Below are positions 17,521 through 26,577 of a stretch of DNA of 64,000 nt, one piece after another. The translations under genes were made by a program, and so were the position numbers. The first letter of the stretch is position 1. Every line of letters begins with the position of its first letter. The notes below the pieces were generated by a model that saw only the letters and a program-made list of their open reading frames with translations, searched no databases and had not been told where the DNA came from. The stretch is from Cohnella algarum. GTDB taxonomy: Bacteria > Bacillota > Bacilli > Paenibacillales > Paenibacillaceae. The stretch spans positions 2,599,001 through 2,663,000 of the forward strand of contig NZ_JAFHKM010000002.1 of assembly GCF_016937515.1 (NCBI RefSeq). Reading direction: 5' to 3'.

Positions 17521-18969
17521 ATGGCAGGAGGCAATTGGAGCGCGACGGATTTGCCGGTATTGCCCGGCTTTTATATGGCATTTCGCTCGGCGGCGACGGC
17601 GGCGATCGGACAAGGTGCGAGGGGAACGGTCATTTTCCCGGTAAAAGCCCATTGGGGACCGGTGCGTCAAATCGTCGAGCTGGGCAGCGAAAATGAAGCG
17701 ATCGAGGCGTTTTCGGCCGACGATTCCGGCGGGGCGACGGCGTATGCGACGCTCCGGTTCGGCTTGCTGGGCGGCGCGAGCAAGCTGCTGGCGTACCGGC
17801 TGACCGACGGCACCGACGCGAAAGCGTCGATCACGCTCTCGGACAACGCGACGACGCCGGCCGACGTGCTGAAGCTCGAAGCGAAGTACAGCGGCGAGCG
17901 CGGCAACAAGTTCCGGGTGACGGTGCAGGCGAACGCGGTCGATTCCGCGCTCAAGGACTTGAAGCTGTACGAGGAAACGAAGCTTCTCCGCACGTTCACG
18001 TTCGCGGACGGCTCGGCGGATGCCGCCGTCGAGGCGATTAACGGCGACGCCGCCAACAAGTGGATCGTCGCGTCGAAGGTCGACGACGGAAACAGCACGC
18101 TTGCCGCCGTATCGGGGGCCGCGCTGGCCGGGGGCAATTCGGGCCTTTCCGGCATCGCCAACGGCGACTATATCGAAGCGTTCGCGGCTTTCGAGACGCA
18201 ATCGTTCAACGCCGTGGCGCTGGACGGCGTGTCCGACGCGGCGCTGCTCGCCAGCGCGGCGGCATGGATCGCCCGCATCCGCGAGGAAGGCGCGGGCGCC
18301 ATTCTTGTGGTCGGCGGCGGAATCGCCGACGACAAGGCGGCCGACGCCGTCGGCAAGGCCGTCGCCCGCAGCGCCGCCATGAGCAGCGAAGGCGTCGTCA
18401 ACGTCGGCGCCGGCGTGAAGCTGGCCGGCGTCGAGTACAGCTCCGCCCAGACGGCCGCCTATGTCGCCGGCCTGATCGCGGGCCAGTCGCTTAGCCAATC
18501 GACGACGTACGCTCCGGCTCCGTTCGAGGACGTGACCCGGCGCTGGACCCGCTCCGAGCAGGAGCAGGCGGTGCGCGGCGGCGTGTTTCTCCACGTTCAC
18601 GACGGCCGTCAGGTGAAGGCGCTGCGCGGCATCAACACGCTCGTCTCGCCGGGCGAAGGCCAAAGAAACGCCTGGAAAAAAATCCGCACGATCCGCGTCA
18701 TCGACACGATCAATGCCGACCTCCAGCGCACGGCGGAGGACAACTATATCGGCAAAGTGAACAACACCGAGGAAGGCCGGCTTGCGCTGATCGGCGCGTG
18801 CAAGCAATATTTGCAGACGCTGGCCCAGGCGGGCGTCATCGAAGCGACCGGCTACGACGTCTACGTCGATACCTCCTTCGCGGCCGAGCCCGACCAGGTA
18901 TTCCTCAAATGGGAAGCGAAGCTCACCGACGTGGTGGAACAAATTTTCGGCACGTTCATCGTGCAATAA
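17521..18969 (+). CDS. xkdK: Contractile tail sheath protein (XkdK-like)
   Basis: A 482-residue sheath subunit, which polymerises around the tube and contracts to drive it through the target envelope. The C-terminal domain has the sheath pattern IRVIDTINADLQRTAEDNYI, then GYDVYVDTSF and a final strand in FGTFIVQ. The N-terminus GNWSATDLPVLPGFYM is the sheath handshake arm. Start ATG 17521 lies two bases after the preceding stop with AAGGTGA upstream. Presence of a sheath shows the particle is contractile (myovirus/R-type). Confidence 0.93.
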   Translation: MAGGNWSATDLPVLPGFYMAFRSAATAAIGQGARGTVIFPVKAHWGPVRQIVELGSENEAIEAFSADDSGGATAYATLRFGLLGGASKLLAYRLTDGTDAKASITLSDNATTPADVLKLEAKYSGERGNKFRVTVQANAVDSALKDLKLYEETKLLRTFTFADGSADAAVEAINGDAANKWIVASKVDDGNSTLAAVSGAALAGGNSGLSGIANGDYIEAFAAFETQSFNAVALDGVSDAALLASAAAWIARIREEGAGAILVVGGGIADDKAADAVGKAVARSAAMSSEGVVNVGAGVKLAGVEYSSAQTAAYVAGLIAGQSLSQSTTYAPAPFEDVTRRWTRSEQEQAVRGGVFLHVHDGRQVKALRGINTLVSPGEGQRNAWKKIRTIRVIDTINADLQRTAEDNYIGKVNNTEEGRLALIGACKQYLQTLAQAGVIEATGYDVYVDTSFAAEPDQVFLKWEAKLTDVVEQIFGTFIVQ

Positions 18970-18984
18970 GGGGGATAACGGAAC

Positions 18985-19392
18985 ATGATGGATCCGACCA
19001 GAGCCATTCTCGGCACGTACGGGCAAGTTTTCGTTGACGGGGTGTGGCAAACGAACATCAATCATCTGGAAGCCGCGGTCGAAGTGGAAAAGCGCGAACT
19101 GAAGCTGTCCGGTTCGGAATGGACCGTGCACAAGCTCGGCGCGAAAAAAGGCACCGGCACGATGAGCGGCTTCAAGGTGACGAGCGACATGATCCGCCGC
19201 GGTTTCGCGAAATTCGAGATCATCAACAAGCTGAGCGATCCCGAGGCTTACGGCTTCGAGCGCGTCAAGCTGATCGGCTGCGTGGCCGACCGCATTCAGC
19301 TGGCCAACTGGACGGCGGGCGAGGAAGTGACGGAGGAGACGGCCTTCACGTTCGAAGGCTACGAGCTGCTCGACCCGATCGTGGCGGGCTAA
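18985..19392 (+). CDS. xkdM: Tail tube protein (XkdM-like)
   Basis: A 135-residue tube protein that stacks as rings inside the sheath. Motifs typical of this family are GQVFVDGVWQTNINHLEA and KGTGTMSGFKVTSDMI, and FEGYELLDPI at the end. It follows the sheath gene as in PBSX. The ribosome site AAGGGGG precedes ATG 18985; the second Met at 18988 is an alternative start. Confidence 0.93.
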   Translation: MMDPTRAILGTYGQVFVDGVWQTNINHLEAAVEVEKRELKLSGSEWTVHKLGAKKGTGTMSGFKVTSDMIRRGFAKFEIINKLSDPEAYGFERVKLIGCVADRIQLANWTAGEEVTEETAFTFEGYELLDPIVAG

Positions 19393-19427
19393 ACGGCACG
19401 AATGAATATTAGAAGGAGGACGAATCG

Positions 19428-19838
19428 ATGGCAACGGAATTGGAACAGATGACGGAGGAGCAGGTGCTGCAGCGCCTGCTTGACGCCGATAAAGTTCCGG
19501 AACGGACGGTGCTGCTGGAGCGGCTCGGCATTCCGGTCAAGCTGCGAGGGCTGACCGGCAAGCAGGTGTTCGGCATTCGCGAGCGCTGCACGGAACGGAA
19601 GGAGAAGCGGGGCCAGACGATCGAGCGGCTGGACGAAGAACTGTTCAACGTGTCGCTGATCGCGGCCAGCACCGCTTCTCCCGGCTGGGGCAATCCGCAG
19701 CTGCTGGCGAAGTTCCAGGCAAGCAGCGCCGAGGAGGTCATCAAGCGAATCCTGCTCGCGGGCGAGCTGTCCGCGCTCGGCGACGTCGTTCTGGACCTGT
19801 CCGGCTTCAATACGGAGCTTGAAGACGTAAAAAACTGA
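19428..19838 (+). CDS. xkdN: Tail assembly chaperone (XkdN-like)
   Basis: A 136-residue protein that binds the tape measure during tail assembly (functional analogue of lambda gpG). Recognisable stretches are KLRGLTGKQVFGIRERC and SAEEVIKRILLAGELSALGD. GGAGG is nine bases before ATG. The last two sense codons, AAA AAC, form the slippery heptamer A-AAA-AAC directly before TGA. Slipping back one base gives a longer product ending at 20020, described separately. Confidence 0.9.
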   Translation: MATELEQMTEEQVLQRLLDADKVPERTVLLERLGIPVKLRGLTGKQVFGIRERCTERKEKRGQTIERLDEELFNVSLIAASTASPGWGNPQLLAKFQASSAEEVIKRILLAGELSALGDVVLDLSGFNTELEDVKN

Positions 19839-20020
19839 TCCGCACCGGGGCGCTGGCGGGCATGCTGCATGCCATCTGGGTCAGGCATCACCTGCGCCCC
19901 GGCGCCTTCTGGCAGCTGCCGCGGGGCGAGCAGCTGTTTTTGATGGCGAGCATGGAACTGGAGCTCGAAGCGGAGCGGGCGGCGTCCTCCGGAAAGAAGG
20001 GAGGTGGAGGAGATCGCTGA
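19829..20020 (+). CDS. -1 frameshift extension of the tail assembly chaperone
   Basis: The heptamer AAAAAAC at 19829-19835 lets ribosomes shift -1 just before the XkdN stop. From 19835 the -1 frame encodes LIRTGALAGMLHAIWVRHH, a middle part with FWQLPRGEQLFLMASMELEL, and ends at TGA 20020, about 61 residues. This matches the G-T arrangement of long-tailed phages, where the minor fused chaperone engages the tape measure. No start codon with a ribosome site precedes this frame, so frameshifting is the simplest way to express it. Its end overlaps the start of the tape measure gene. Confidence 0.75.
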   Translation, partial: KKLIRTGALAGMLHAIWVRHHLRPGAFWQLPRGEQLFLMASMELELEAERAASSGKKGGGGDR

Positions 20021-22178
20021 ACAAGGAATCGATATGGTTATCGGGGCGGACGGATGGTCCGGGGCGATTCGCGCGGCCGGCGCGCTGGACAAATATATGG
20101 CACGGCTGCAAAAGCGCATGGAGCTGCTCGGCAAGCTCGGGTTGAACCTTTTCGACCGGACGGATAAAAAGCTGGATCGCCTCTTTCGGCGCCTCGACGC
20201 TCTCGGCCGCAAACGGGTCCGTATCGACATTGCGCTGAGCGACTGCCTGTGCGCGCCGATCGCGAACATTCGCAAGCACCTGGAATCGATTACGAGCAAA
20301 AGCTGGGAAGTGAGCTTGCAGGCGAGCTTTGAGTCGAACAAGCAAACGGCCGAGCGCTTAAAATCGACGGTCGAGACGACCGTGAAGACGTCGGTGGAGG
20401 CCAAGCTGGACCTGGCGGTGGCCATGAAGTCGACGTGCGAATGCATTTGCGGAGACGGAGGCACGGCTGGCGCCAAGGACAAAGAGGCGGGAAGCGACAA
20501 AGGCAAAGAAGCAAGCGGCGAAGCGAAAGAGCCCGGATGGTTAAAGCAAATCAAGGGCCTGGGAAAGGACTTTGGCAAGGCTTTCAAGGATCGCGCAATG
20601 GAAAATATGGCCTCGAAGGCAGACCCGCTGATTGAGAAGTTGTCGAATAAAAAGGGGCTCGGCTTCTTAAAGCTCTTGCTGCCTGAAAAGCAGAATGAAG
20701 CCAATAGCAATAAAGTCGCCCAGAAGGTCGAGTGCGTCTGTACGTGCAAGTGCGAAGGAGATTCGAGCGTGGGCGGCGGAAGGAAAGGGAAAAAGGCAGG
20801 GCGTAGCTCAGGCAAAAGGGCTGCCGGAAGAACGGCCGCGCAAAAGAACGCTGCCGGAAATACGGCCGCCGATCGGACAGCCCCGGATTCGACGGCCGCG
20901 GATAAAACTTCCGCAGATCAGAAGGCTGCCGGAAAAACGGCCGCGAAAAAGAAGGCTGCCGGAAAAACGGCCGCCGATCGGACGGCCCCGGATACGACGG
21001 CTGCGGACAAAACGTCCGCAAACCAAAAGGCCGCCGGAACAACGCAGAACGAAGAGACAGCGGGAGAAGCGAAAGCGAATAAGGCCAAGGGACCTTGGGA
21101 AAGGTTCAAAAACTTCGGCCGTTCGATTGCCGAGAGGGCCAAAGGGTTGTTCGGCAATCCGGATGAGGCCGGCGCATCGGGGGATTCGGCCAAATCGGCA
21201 AACACAACCGAGGCCGATTCGGCCGCCAAGAAACCGAAAACCTTCGGAGGCCGAATGCTTGCGGCGGGCAAAAATCTGGCCAGAGGAGCGGGGAAGCTGC
21301 TCGGACCCGCGGGCGTGGTGCTGGGCGCAATGGATATCGCAAGGGCCGAGCCCGGCGAGGAGCGGAACAAGGCGATCGGCCGAACGGTTGGCGGAGTGGT
21401 CGGATCCGCGCTCGGATCCATTGTTTTTCCCGGCGTAGGAACGATTGCGCTGGGGATGGCCGGCAGCGCCGCGGGGGAATGGGTTAGCGAAAAAGCGGCC
21501 GGGGTCATCGACAAAATCAAGAGCTTTTGGCCATTCGGCAAAAAGAAGGAAAAGAACGATCCGCAAGAAGCAGCGGCTTCTGCGGCCAAAGCGCCTGCGA
21601 AGGACGGTCATGCCGCGTCCTATTCCGGCTCCGCCGCGTTGCAGATGAACAGCGGGATAGGCGGGATGTCCGTCGCGGGACGCAACGGACTCGCGCAAAC
21701 GATGGCGTTATCCGCCGCCGTCATGAGCTACGGCAGCGGACGCGTCCCCGGACCCGGAATCCAAGCAGGGGTGACGAACAGCAGCGCAGGCGCCGGGATC
21801 GTTCCTTTATCAGGGTCGAACCCGATTGGCGGAGTCCAAGGGGGCGAGTCGTGGCTGAACTCTTTTTTTGAAAGACTGACAAGCCTTTTCCGTAACCTGG
21901 AAAATGCTATTGCCAGCAAACCGAGCGGGCCGCCCGGCACGCTGGCTCCGCGGCCTACGGCTTCGTTCGCCGGCGGGCTGCCTAACGCCGCTGCGATCGG
22001 GACGCCCGGCGGAACGGCCGTTATGCCGCCGCAGCCGGCGCCGATCAACATCAGCGTAGCCCCCGGAGCGGTGCAGCTGACGGTCAAGGAGCAGGAGTTG
22101 GACTATAACGCCATTGCGGCACAGGTCAGCGCGAGAATTTCCGCCTCCATTCAGCAATCCCTGGAAAACAGGGTTTAA
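20004..22178 (+). CDS. Tail tape measure protein
   Basis: A 724-residue protein that sets tail length and is packed inside the tube. GTG 20004 follows AAGGGAG very closely; ATG 20034 with AAGGAA upstream is an alternative. Order: an N-terminal helical part, cysteine-rich CECICGDGG and CVCTCKCEGD segments (about 145 and 245), a low-complexity Ala/Lys/Thr stretch (about 270-350), a glycine-rich hydrophobic segment with GRTVGGVVGSALGSIVFPG near 460-490, and a C-terminal end QLTVKEQELDYNAIAAQV typical of tape measures. It corresponds in position to PBSX XkdO but is much shorter, implying a short tail. Confidence 0.85.
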   Translation: MEEIAEQGIDMVIGADGWSGAIRAAGALDKYMARLQKRMELLGKLGLNLFDRTDKKLDRLFRRLDALGRKRVRIDIALSDCLCAPIANIRKHLESITSKSWEVSLQASFESNKQTAERLKSTVETTVKTSVEAKLDLAVAMKSTCECICGDGGTAGAKDKEAGSDKGKEASGEAKEPGWLKQIKGLGKDFGKAFKDRAMENMASKADPLIEKLSNKKGLGFLKLLLPEKQNEANSNKVAQKVECVCTCKCEGDSSVGGGRKGKKAGRSSGKRAAGRTAAQKNAAGNTAADRTAPDSTAADKTSADQKAAGKTAAKKKAAGKTAADRTAPDTTAADKTSANQKAAGTTQNEETAGEAKANKAKGPWERFKNFGRSIAERAKGLFGNPDEAGASGDSAKSANTTEADSAAKKPKTFGGRMLAAGKNLARGAGKLLGPAGVVLGAMDIARAEPGEERNKAIGRTVGGVVGSALGSIVFPGVGTIALGMAGSAAGEWVSEKAAGVIDKIKSFWPFGKKKEKNDPQEAAASAAKAPAKDGHAASYSGSAALQMNSGIGGMSVAGRNGLAQTMALSAAVMSYGSGRVPGPGIQAGVTNSSAGAGIVPLSGSNPIGGVQGGESWLNSFFERLTSLFRNLENAIASKPSGPPGTLAPRPTASFAGGLPNAAAIGTPGGTAVMPPQPAPINISVAPGAVQLTVKEQELDYNAIAAQVSARISASIQQSLENRV
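20821..21040 (+). repeat. Low-complexity tandem repeat inside the tape measure gene
   Basis: Two copies of a roughly 80-base unit (about 20851-20934 and 20956-21030) encode AAGKTAADRTAPDTTAADK-like sequence, with extra partial copies around them. The repeats stay in frame, so their number would change protein length and possibly tail length. Confidence 0.8.
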
Positions 22179-22213
22179 TATACAGGTTGGTCGAGAGAAA
22201 GAGGGGAGCGCCC

Positions 22214-22855
22214 ATGGACATTTATTTGATCGACGCTTCCGGGGAGAAGTTTCATTTTCCAGTAAATCCGGAGGAGATTTCGATCCGGCGCGACAAGCAA
22301 TTCGAGACGTTCAACATTTTGTCGCTCGGCGAAGTGGACGCGGCTCAGCAAGAGAAGGTGAAAGAAATCGCCTTCTCTTCCTTTTTTCCAAAAACGTACG
22401 ATCCCTCCTACTGCCGCTACCAGGATCTGCCGGATCCCCGGACCGCCATGAACCAGCTGACGATCTGGATGAACAGCAGGCAACCCGTCCGCTTGCTGGT
22501 GACGGATACAGGGGTCAACGTTCTGGTGTACGTCGCCGCCCACACGTCGATGTTTCGAGGCGGCGAACCGGACGATATCGCGTTCGACGTCACTTTCCGG
22601 ACTTGGCGGGACATGAAGGTGCGCGGCGCGGCGGCTGCGGCGGCGGTATCGGGCCAGACGGTCAAGGCCGCCCGGCCGGATACGAAGCCGGTACCCAAAG
22701 TGTATACGGTCGTTTCGGGAGATACGCTGTCCGGCATCGCGAAACGGGAGCTTGGCAGCAGCTCCAAATGGTCGGCTATTTACGAGAAAAACAAAGCCCA
22801 AATCGGGAGCGATCCGAACCGGATTTTCCCCGGACAAAAGCTGGTGATGCCATGA
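22214..22855 (+). CDS. xkdP: LysM-containing tail hub protein (XkdP-like)
   Basis: A 213-residue protein. The first 140 residues (DIYLIDASGEKFHFPVNPEE onwards) are the XkdP-type baseplate domain, and residues about 164-211 are a LysM peptidoglycan-binding module (YTVVSGDTLSGIAKRELG, then FPGQKLVMP). ATG 22214 is preferred because the conserved sequence starts there, after GAGGGGAG; an in-frame extension back to 22187 lacks support. The stop overlaps the next ATG by four bases. Confidence 0.9.
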   Translation: MDIYLIDASGEKFHFPVNPEEISIRRDKQFETFNILSLGEVDAAQQEKVKEIAFSSFFPKTYDPSYCRYQDLPDPRTAMNQLTIWMNSRQPVRLLVTDTGVNVLVYVAAHTSMFRGGEPDDIAFDVTFRTWRDMKVRGAAAAAAVSGQTVKAARPDTKPVPKVYTVVSGDTLSGIAKRELGSSSKWSAIYEKNKAQIGSDPNRIFPGQKLVMP

Positions 22856-23817
22856 GCTACGAAGTGGTGCTCAGCGACAAATTCTATCTTCGCGATTTGA
22901 TCGAGGAGATTACGCTGGAGGATTCGCTGGAGGAAATCGCATACCGAGCCCGCATCGAGTTCAAGGTGACGCCGGACTTCCCGGCCATCGCACCCGGGCA
23001 GGCGATTCGGATTTCCGGCATTCCTTATGGCGCGAAGGGCATGAAATATTTGCTGCATCCCGGCATGGTGTGGGAATGTTCAAGCTTCACAGGCGGAAGC
23101 AAAAGATTGACGGCAACGGTTTATGACCGGACCATCTATCTGGCCAAATCCGAGGACGAGCGGCTCATGCCCGCCGGACAGACGGCTTCCCAGCGCTTGA
23201 AGCTGTACGCCAAAGACTGGAACATTCCCGTCGGCGACGTCCCCGACACGAAAATTACGCTCGCCCGGGGCGTCAAGCGCAGCCAGTCGATTTTTTCGAT
23301 GATTCAGGGCGATTTGAAGGAGACGGCGGAAAAAGGCGGGGATCTGTACCGCGCCCGCATGACGCCGGACGGGCTGTCGCTGGTCAAAATCGGCGGCAAC
23401 GGGGACGTATGGGAGCTGACGGAAGCGGAGACGGTATCCCAGAACCGGTCGCTCGAAGGGGCAGTCACGCAGGTGAAGGTGCTCGGCTGCCAAAAGGGCG
23501 ACGACAAGCTGTCGCCGGTGCTGGCAGTGGTCAAGGGCGAAACGGCGAAGTACGGAACGCTGCAAAAGGTGATCCAGGACTCGACGATCGAGACGGTCGC
23601 CGAGGCGCAGAAAGCCGCCAAAAACGTGCTGATGGGCTTGCAGGAAACCTTTTCCGTGACGGCTCCCGACATCAATACGATTCGCGCGGGGGACAAGGTG
23701 CGGCTGAACGGAATGAACCTGATCGTCCACTATGTCAAGCATCGGCTGGGGACGCCGGGGCATATGGACCTGGAGTTGTCCACGGAAGCTAAAGTGAGGA
23801 GGGATTGGTGTGTCTGA
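22852..23817 (+). CDS. xkdQ: Baseplate hub protein (XkdQ-like)
   Basis: A 321-residue protein, close to the length of XkdQ. It starts SYEVVLSDKFYLRDLIEEIT and has NTIRAGDKVRLNGMNLIVHY near the end. By position and family it forms part of the hub linking tube and baseplate (gp27-like role). The ATG overlaps the LysM gene stop; its own 3' end overlaps the next gene by eight bases. Confidence 0.9.
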   Translation: MSYEVVLSDKFYLRDLIEEITLEDSLEEIAYRARIEFKVTPDFPAIAPGQAIRISGIPYGAKGMKYLLHPGMVWECSSFTGGSKRLTATVYDRTIYLAKSEDERLMPAGQTASQRLKLYAKDWNIPVGDVPDTKITLARGVKRSQSIFSMIQGDLKETAEKGGDLYRARMTPDGLSLVKIGGNGDVWELTEAETVSQNRSLEGAVTQVKVLGCQKGDDKLSPVLAVVKGETAKYGTLQKVIQDSTIETVAEAQKAAKNVLMGLQETFSVTAPDINTIRAGDKVRLNGMNLIVHYVKHRLGTPGHMDLELSTEAKVRRDWCV

Positions 23818-24229
23818 TCCGTTTCAAAAACTCGTCTCGACGCTGGAAACCCGTATGTCCGGCCTTGCTTCGAAGGCGGTGTCGGGGTTGCCGGCCGAGC
23901 TCGGGACGATTACGGGAGGCGGGCTGAAGCTCGACTCGTTCAACCATGCCATTCCCGACTATATGGTGGCGGACGGGATGGCGACGCTGCATATCCCGCC
24001 ATTTTCGCTGACGGGTACGATGACGTCCCCGGTTCAGGCGGACGGAACGCCGCTGCCCGGCGCAGCGACGTCGCAGCCGGCCCGATTCGATTTTAACGAG
24101 ACGGAAGTGAAGGAAGTCCGCGTAAACTGGCAGGCGGGGCTGCGCGCCGGCGACCGGGTGCTGGCGGTTCCGGTGTTGGGCGGTAGCCAGGCCGTCGTCG
24201 TATGCAAGGTGGTGGGAGCGGGTGGCTAA
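23810..24229 (+). CDS. xkdR: DUF2577 baseplate protein (XkdR-like)
   Basis: A 139-residue protein with GTG start overlapping the hub gene. The region ATLHIPPFSLTGTMTSPVQA and the final GDRVLAVPVLGGSQAVVVCK fit the OB-fold-like DUF2577 family, which occupies this slot in PBSX-type baseplates. Ends overlapping the next GTG start. Confidence 0.85.
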   Translation: MSDPFQKLVSTLETRMSGLASKAVSGLPAELGTITGGGLKLDSFNHAIPDYMVADGMATLHIPPFSLTGTMTSPVQADGTPLPGAATSQPARFDFNETEVKEVRVNWQAGLRAGDRVLAVPVLGGSQAVVVCKVVGAGG

Positions 24230-24674
24230 TCTTTTTCCGGAGGAAGAAGCGGTTGCGGCGGAAGCCGAGGTCGAGGAGAGCGAAGTCCGGTTCGGGCGCG
24301 GCGTGCGCTTCGATTACGAAGCCGGCGAGTTCGTGCTGACGCCGACAGGCCGAATCGCCGAGGCGGAAGGGGCGGACGCGTGGCTGGAATGGTGCCGGAA
24401 GGCGCTGCAGACGGAGCGGTACCGCCATCTCGTCTACTCGCGCGACTACGGCCAGGAGTTCGAAACGCTGATCGGCCTCGGGCTGTCGCGTTCCGCCGTC
24501 GAGAGCGAAATTTTGCGGATCACGACGGAAACGCTCATGACGGACCCGCGCACCGAGGCGGTCGGAAATTTTTCGTTCGAATGGCAAGGGGAGAAGTGCT
24601 TCTTCGCCTGCGAGGCGCGAAGCGTGCGGGACGAGAAGGCATTGCTGCAGGGAAGCGTGGTGAACGGGGGATGA
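24222..24674 (+). CDS. xkdS: DUF2634 baseplate wedge protein (XkdS-like, gp25 type)
   Basis: A 150-residue protein of the gp25/XkdS type. Typical stretches are YRHLVYSRDYGQEFETLIG and ESEILRITTETLMTDPRTEA. It sits at the sheath-baseplate boundary and nucleates the sheath. GTG start inside the XkdR stop region, four-base overlap with xkdT. The last 15 bases of this gene are also found, slightly changed, before the second xkdT copy at 32659. Confidence 0.9.
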   Translation: MANLFPEEEAVAAEAEVEESEVRFGRGVRFDYEAGEFVLTPTGRIAEAEGADAWLEWCRKALQTERYRHLVYSRDYGQEFETLIGLGLSRSAVESEILRITTETLMTDPRTEAVGNFSFEWQGEKCFFACEARSVRDEKALLQGSVVNGG

Positions 24675-25783
24675 GCGTTTTGCCGGATTTTTTGCAGGGC
24701 GAGACGGAGGAAGCGATTCGCGGCCGGATGCTGGGCCGGATCTCGCCGGAGATCGACAAGTCGGAAGGCTCTTTTATTTGGGATGCTCTTGCTCCTGCGG
24801 CATATGAGATGTACAGGTCTGCGGGTTGGGCGCAGGAGGTGCTGAGGCGCGGGTTCGCGTCGACGACTTTCGGAGGCTATCTCGATTTGCGCTGCGAGGA
24901 GCACGGCATTTCCCGGCTGGGCGCGGTCAAGGCTTCGGGCGAGGTTGCGTTCGTCGGGGAGCCGGGAACGAACGTGCCCTCCGGGCAAGTGCTCGCGACC
25001 GCCGCCGATCCGGTGACAGGAACACCGTCGATCGAATACGCGACGGTGGCCCCGGTCATGCTCGATGCAAACGGAACGGCGACGGTCGCGATCGAAGCGG
25101 TCGAAGCGGGAACCGAGGGCAACGTATCGGCAGGGAAAATCGCGCTTATGGTCACGCCCGTTCCCGGCATCGCTTCGGTCGCCAATCCCGAGCCGATAGG
25201 CGGCGGTCTGGATGCCGAGGACGACGCGGCGCTGCTGGCGCGGTTTTTTGCAAGGGTTCGCTCGCCTTCTGTCGGCGGCAACAAAGCGGACTATATCAAC
25301 TGGGCGCTGGAGGTGCCCGGCGTCGGAGCGGCGATCGCGCTGCCGCTGTGGAACGGGCCGACGACGGTCAAGGTCGTCATTCTTGGCGAGGACAAGTCGC
25401 CCGCCTCCGCTTCGCTCGTTGCGGAGGTTCAGCGGCACATTTGCCCGGTGCCGGGGCTTGGCGAAGGCAAGGCGCCCGTAGGCGCCTTCGTCACGGTTGC
25501 GTCGGCGGAGCCGGTTGCGATCGACGTATCCGCGACGGTCGTGCCGGCGGCCGGGGCTTCCTTGGTCGAGGTTCGGAACGTTTTTGAAGCGCGGCTGACC
25601 GAATATTTGCGGAATATCGCGTTCAGTTCCGATCCCTCCGTCAAATACGTCCGGATCGGCGCGATGCTGCTGGACGTTCCGGGCGTTTCCGATTTTTCCG
25701 GCTTGCTGCTGAACGGAGCGGCGGACAACGTCGCGGTCGCTTCGGATCGCGTTGCCGTCAAAGGCGCGGTGACGTTCGCATGA
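24671..25783 (+). CDS. xkdT: Baseplate J-like protein, copy 1 (XkdT-like)
   Basis: A 370-residue baseplate wedge subunit (gpJ/gp6 family). It begins VLPDFLQGETEEAIRGRML and contains SVGGNKADYINWALEVPGVG, the most conserved baseplate-J motif. ATGA overlap with xkdS and with the following gene. A second gene of exactly the same length lies at 32659; after Met, 29 of the first 40 residues are identical. This copy belongs to the cassette whose fibre is destroyed. Confidence 0.92.
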   Translation: MSVLPDFLQGETEEAIRGRMLGRISPEIDKSEGSFIWDALAPAAYEMYRSAGWAQEVLRRGFASTTFGGYLDLRCEEHGISRLGAVKASGEVAFVGEPGTNVPSGQVLATAADPVTGTPSIEYATVAPVMLDANGTATVAIEAVEAGTEGNVSAGKIALMVTPVPGIASVANPEPIGGGLDAEDDAALLARFFARVRSPSVGGNKADYINWALEVPGVGAAIALPLWNGPTTVKVVILGEDKSPASASLVAEVQRHICPVPGLGEGKAPVGAFVTVASAEPVAIDVSATVVPAAGASLVEVRNVFEARLTEYLRNIAFSSDPSVKYVRIGAMLLDVPGVSDFSGLLLNGAADNVAVASDRVAVKGAVTFA

Positions 25784-26577
25784 CGGAGATAACGAGCGAG
25801 CGAGGAAAGGAAATGCTCGGCTATTTGCCGGGATTTTACGAGCAGTCGAAGGTGATGGCCTCCATTTTGGACGCGCAGGGCCTGGAGTTGGATCGGCTTC
25901 GGGAGGCGCTGGACGGGACGCTGGAGCAGTTTTTCGTCGTTACCGCCACTTGGGGGCTGCGGTATTGGGAAGAGACGGTCGGGCTGCCCGTTTCGGAAAA
26001 CGACGATGCGGATACGCGGAGAAGGCGTATTCTCGCCAAACTGCGGGGCTCGGCTCCTTTTTCCGCGTCCGTGCTCCGAAGCGTGGCCGAAGCCTACACG
26101 CAAAAGCCGGTTTCGGTCACGATGGACGCGGCGGCGCATACGATCGTGTTTACGTTTGAGAATGCTTTTATTACGGATCCAAGCTTTTATACCCAAATCG
26201 AAAATTTGATCCATGCTCACCTGGGGACCGCGTTCCGGGCGCTGTTCGTCTACCCGGGGAGCCTGGAATTGGCATATGAGTTCCGGCGGTACGTATACGG
26301 CATTCCGTTTGCCGGCGGGACGCTTTGCGGGACTTGGCCAGAACCTTCGACCCGGGGCCGGCTGTACGATCCGGCGTTAACGGTCGCGCAAAGCTATGAG
26401 CGGAGTCAGCGCCCTTACCGGTTCGCGGGCAAGGCTGCGGCGGGCTCGGAAGAAGAGCTCGAAACGCTGTTCGCGGAAGGGGCGACCGTGTTGACGGCTT
26501 CTGGCGCGGCGGAGCGGGCAACGAAAAATTATCGGCTTGCGGGGCAGGCGAACGCGGGGACGGGGGTGAAGTTGTGA
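25780..26577 (+). CDS. xkdU: DUF2313 baseplate protein, copy 1 (XkdU-like)
   Basis: A 265-residue protein. The first 190 residues are XkdU/YmfQ-like (GYLPGFYEQSKVMASILDAQ, then QFFVVTATWGLRYWEE) and connect the wedge to the fibre. A C-terminal extension of about 70 residues (GTWPEPSTRGRLYDPALTVA onwards) is absent from copy 2 and may carry a fibre-specific docking surface. Overlaps neighbours on both sides by four bases. Confidence 0.85.
   Translation: MTEITSERGKEMLGYLPGFYEQSKVMASILDAQGLELDRLREALDGTLEQFFVVTATWGLRYWEETVGLPVSENDDADTRRRRILAKLRGSAPFSASVLRSVAEAYTQKPVSVTMDAAAHTIVFTFENAFITDPSFYTQIENLIHAHLGTAFRALFVYPGSLELAYEFRRYVYGIPFAGGTLCGTWPEPSTRGRLYDPALTVAQSYERSQRPYRFAGKAAAGSEEELETLFAEGATVLTASGAAERATKNYRLAGQANAGTGVKL

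Noticed and set aside
17488..19434. 648-codon open frame on the minus strand
   Set aside because: Antisense to the clearly identified sheath and tube genes, with shadow-like composition.
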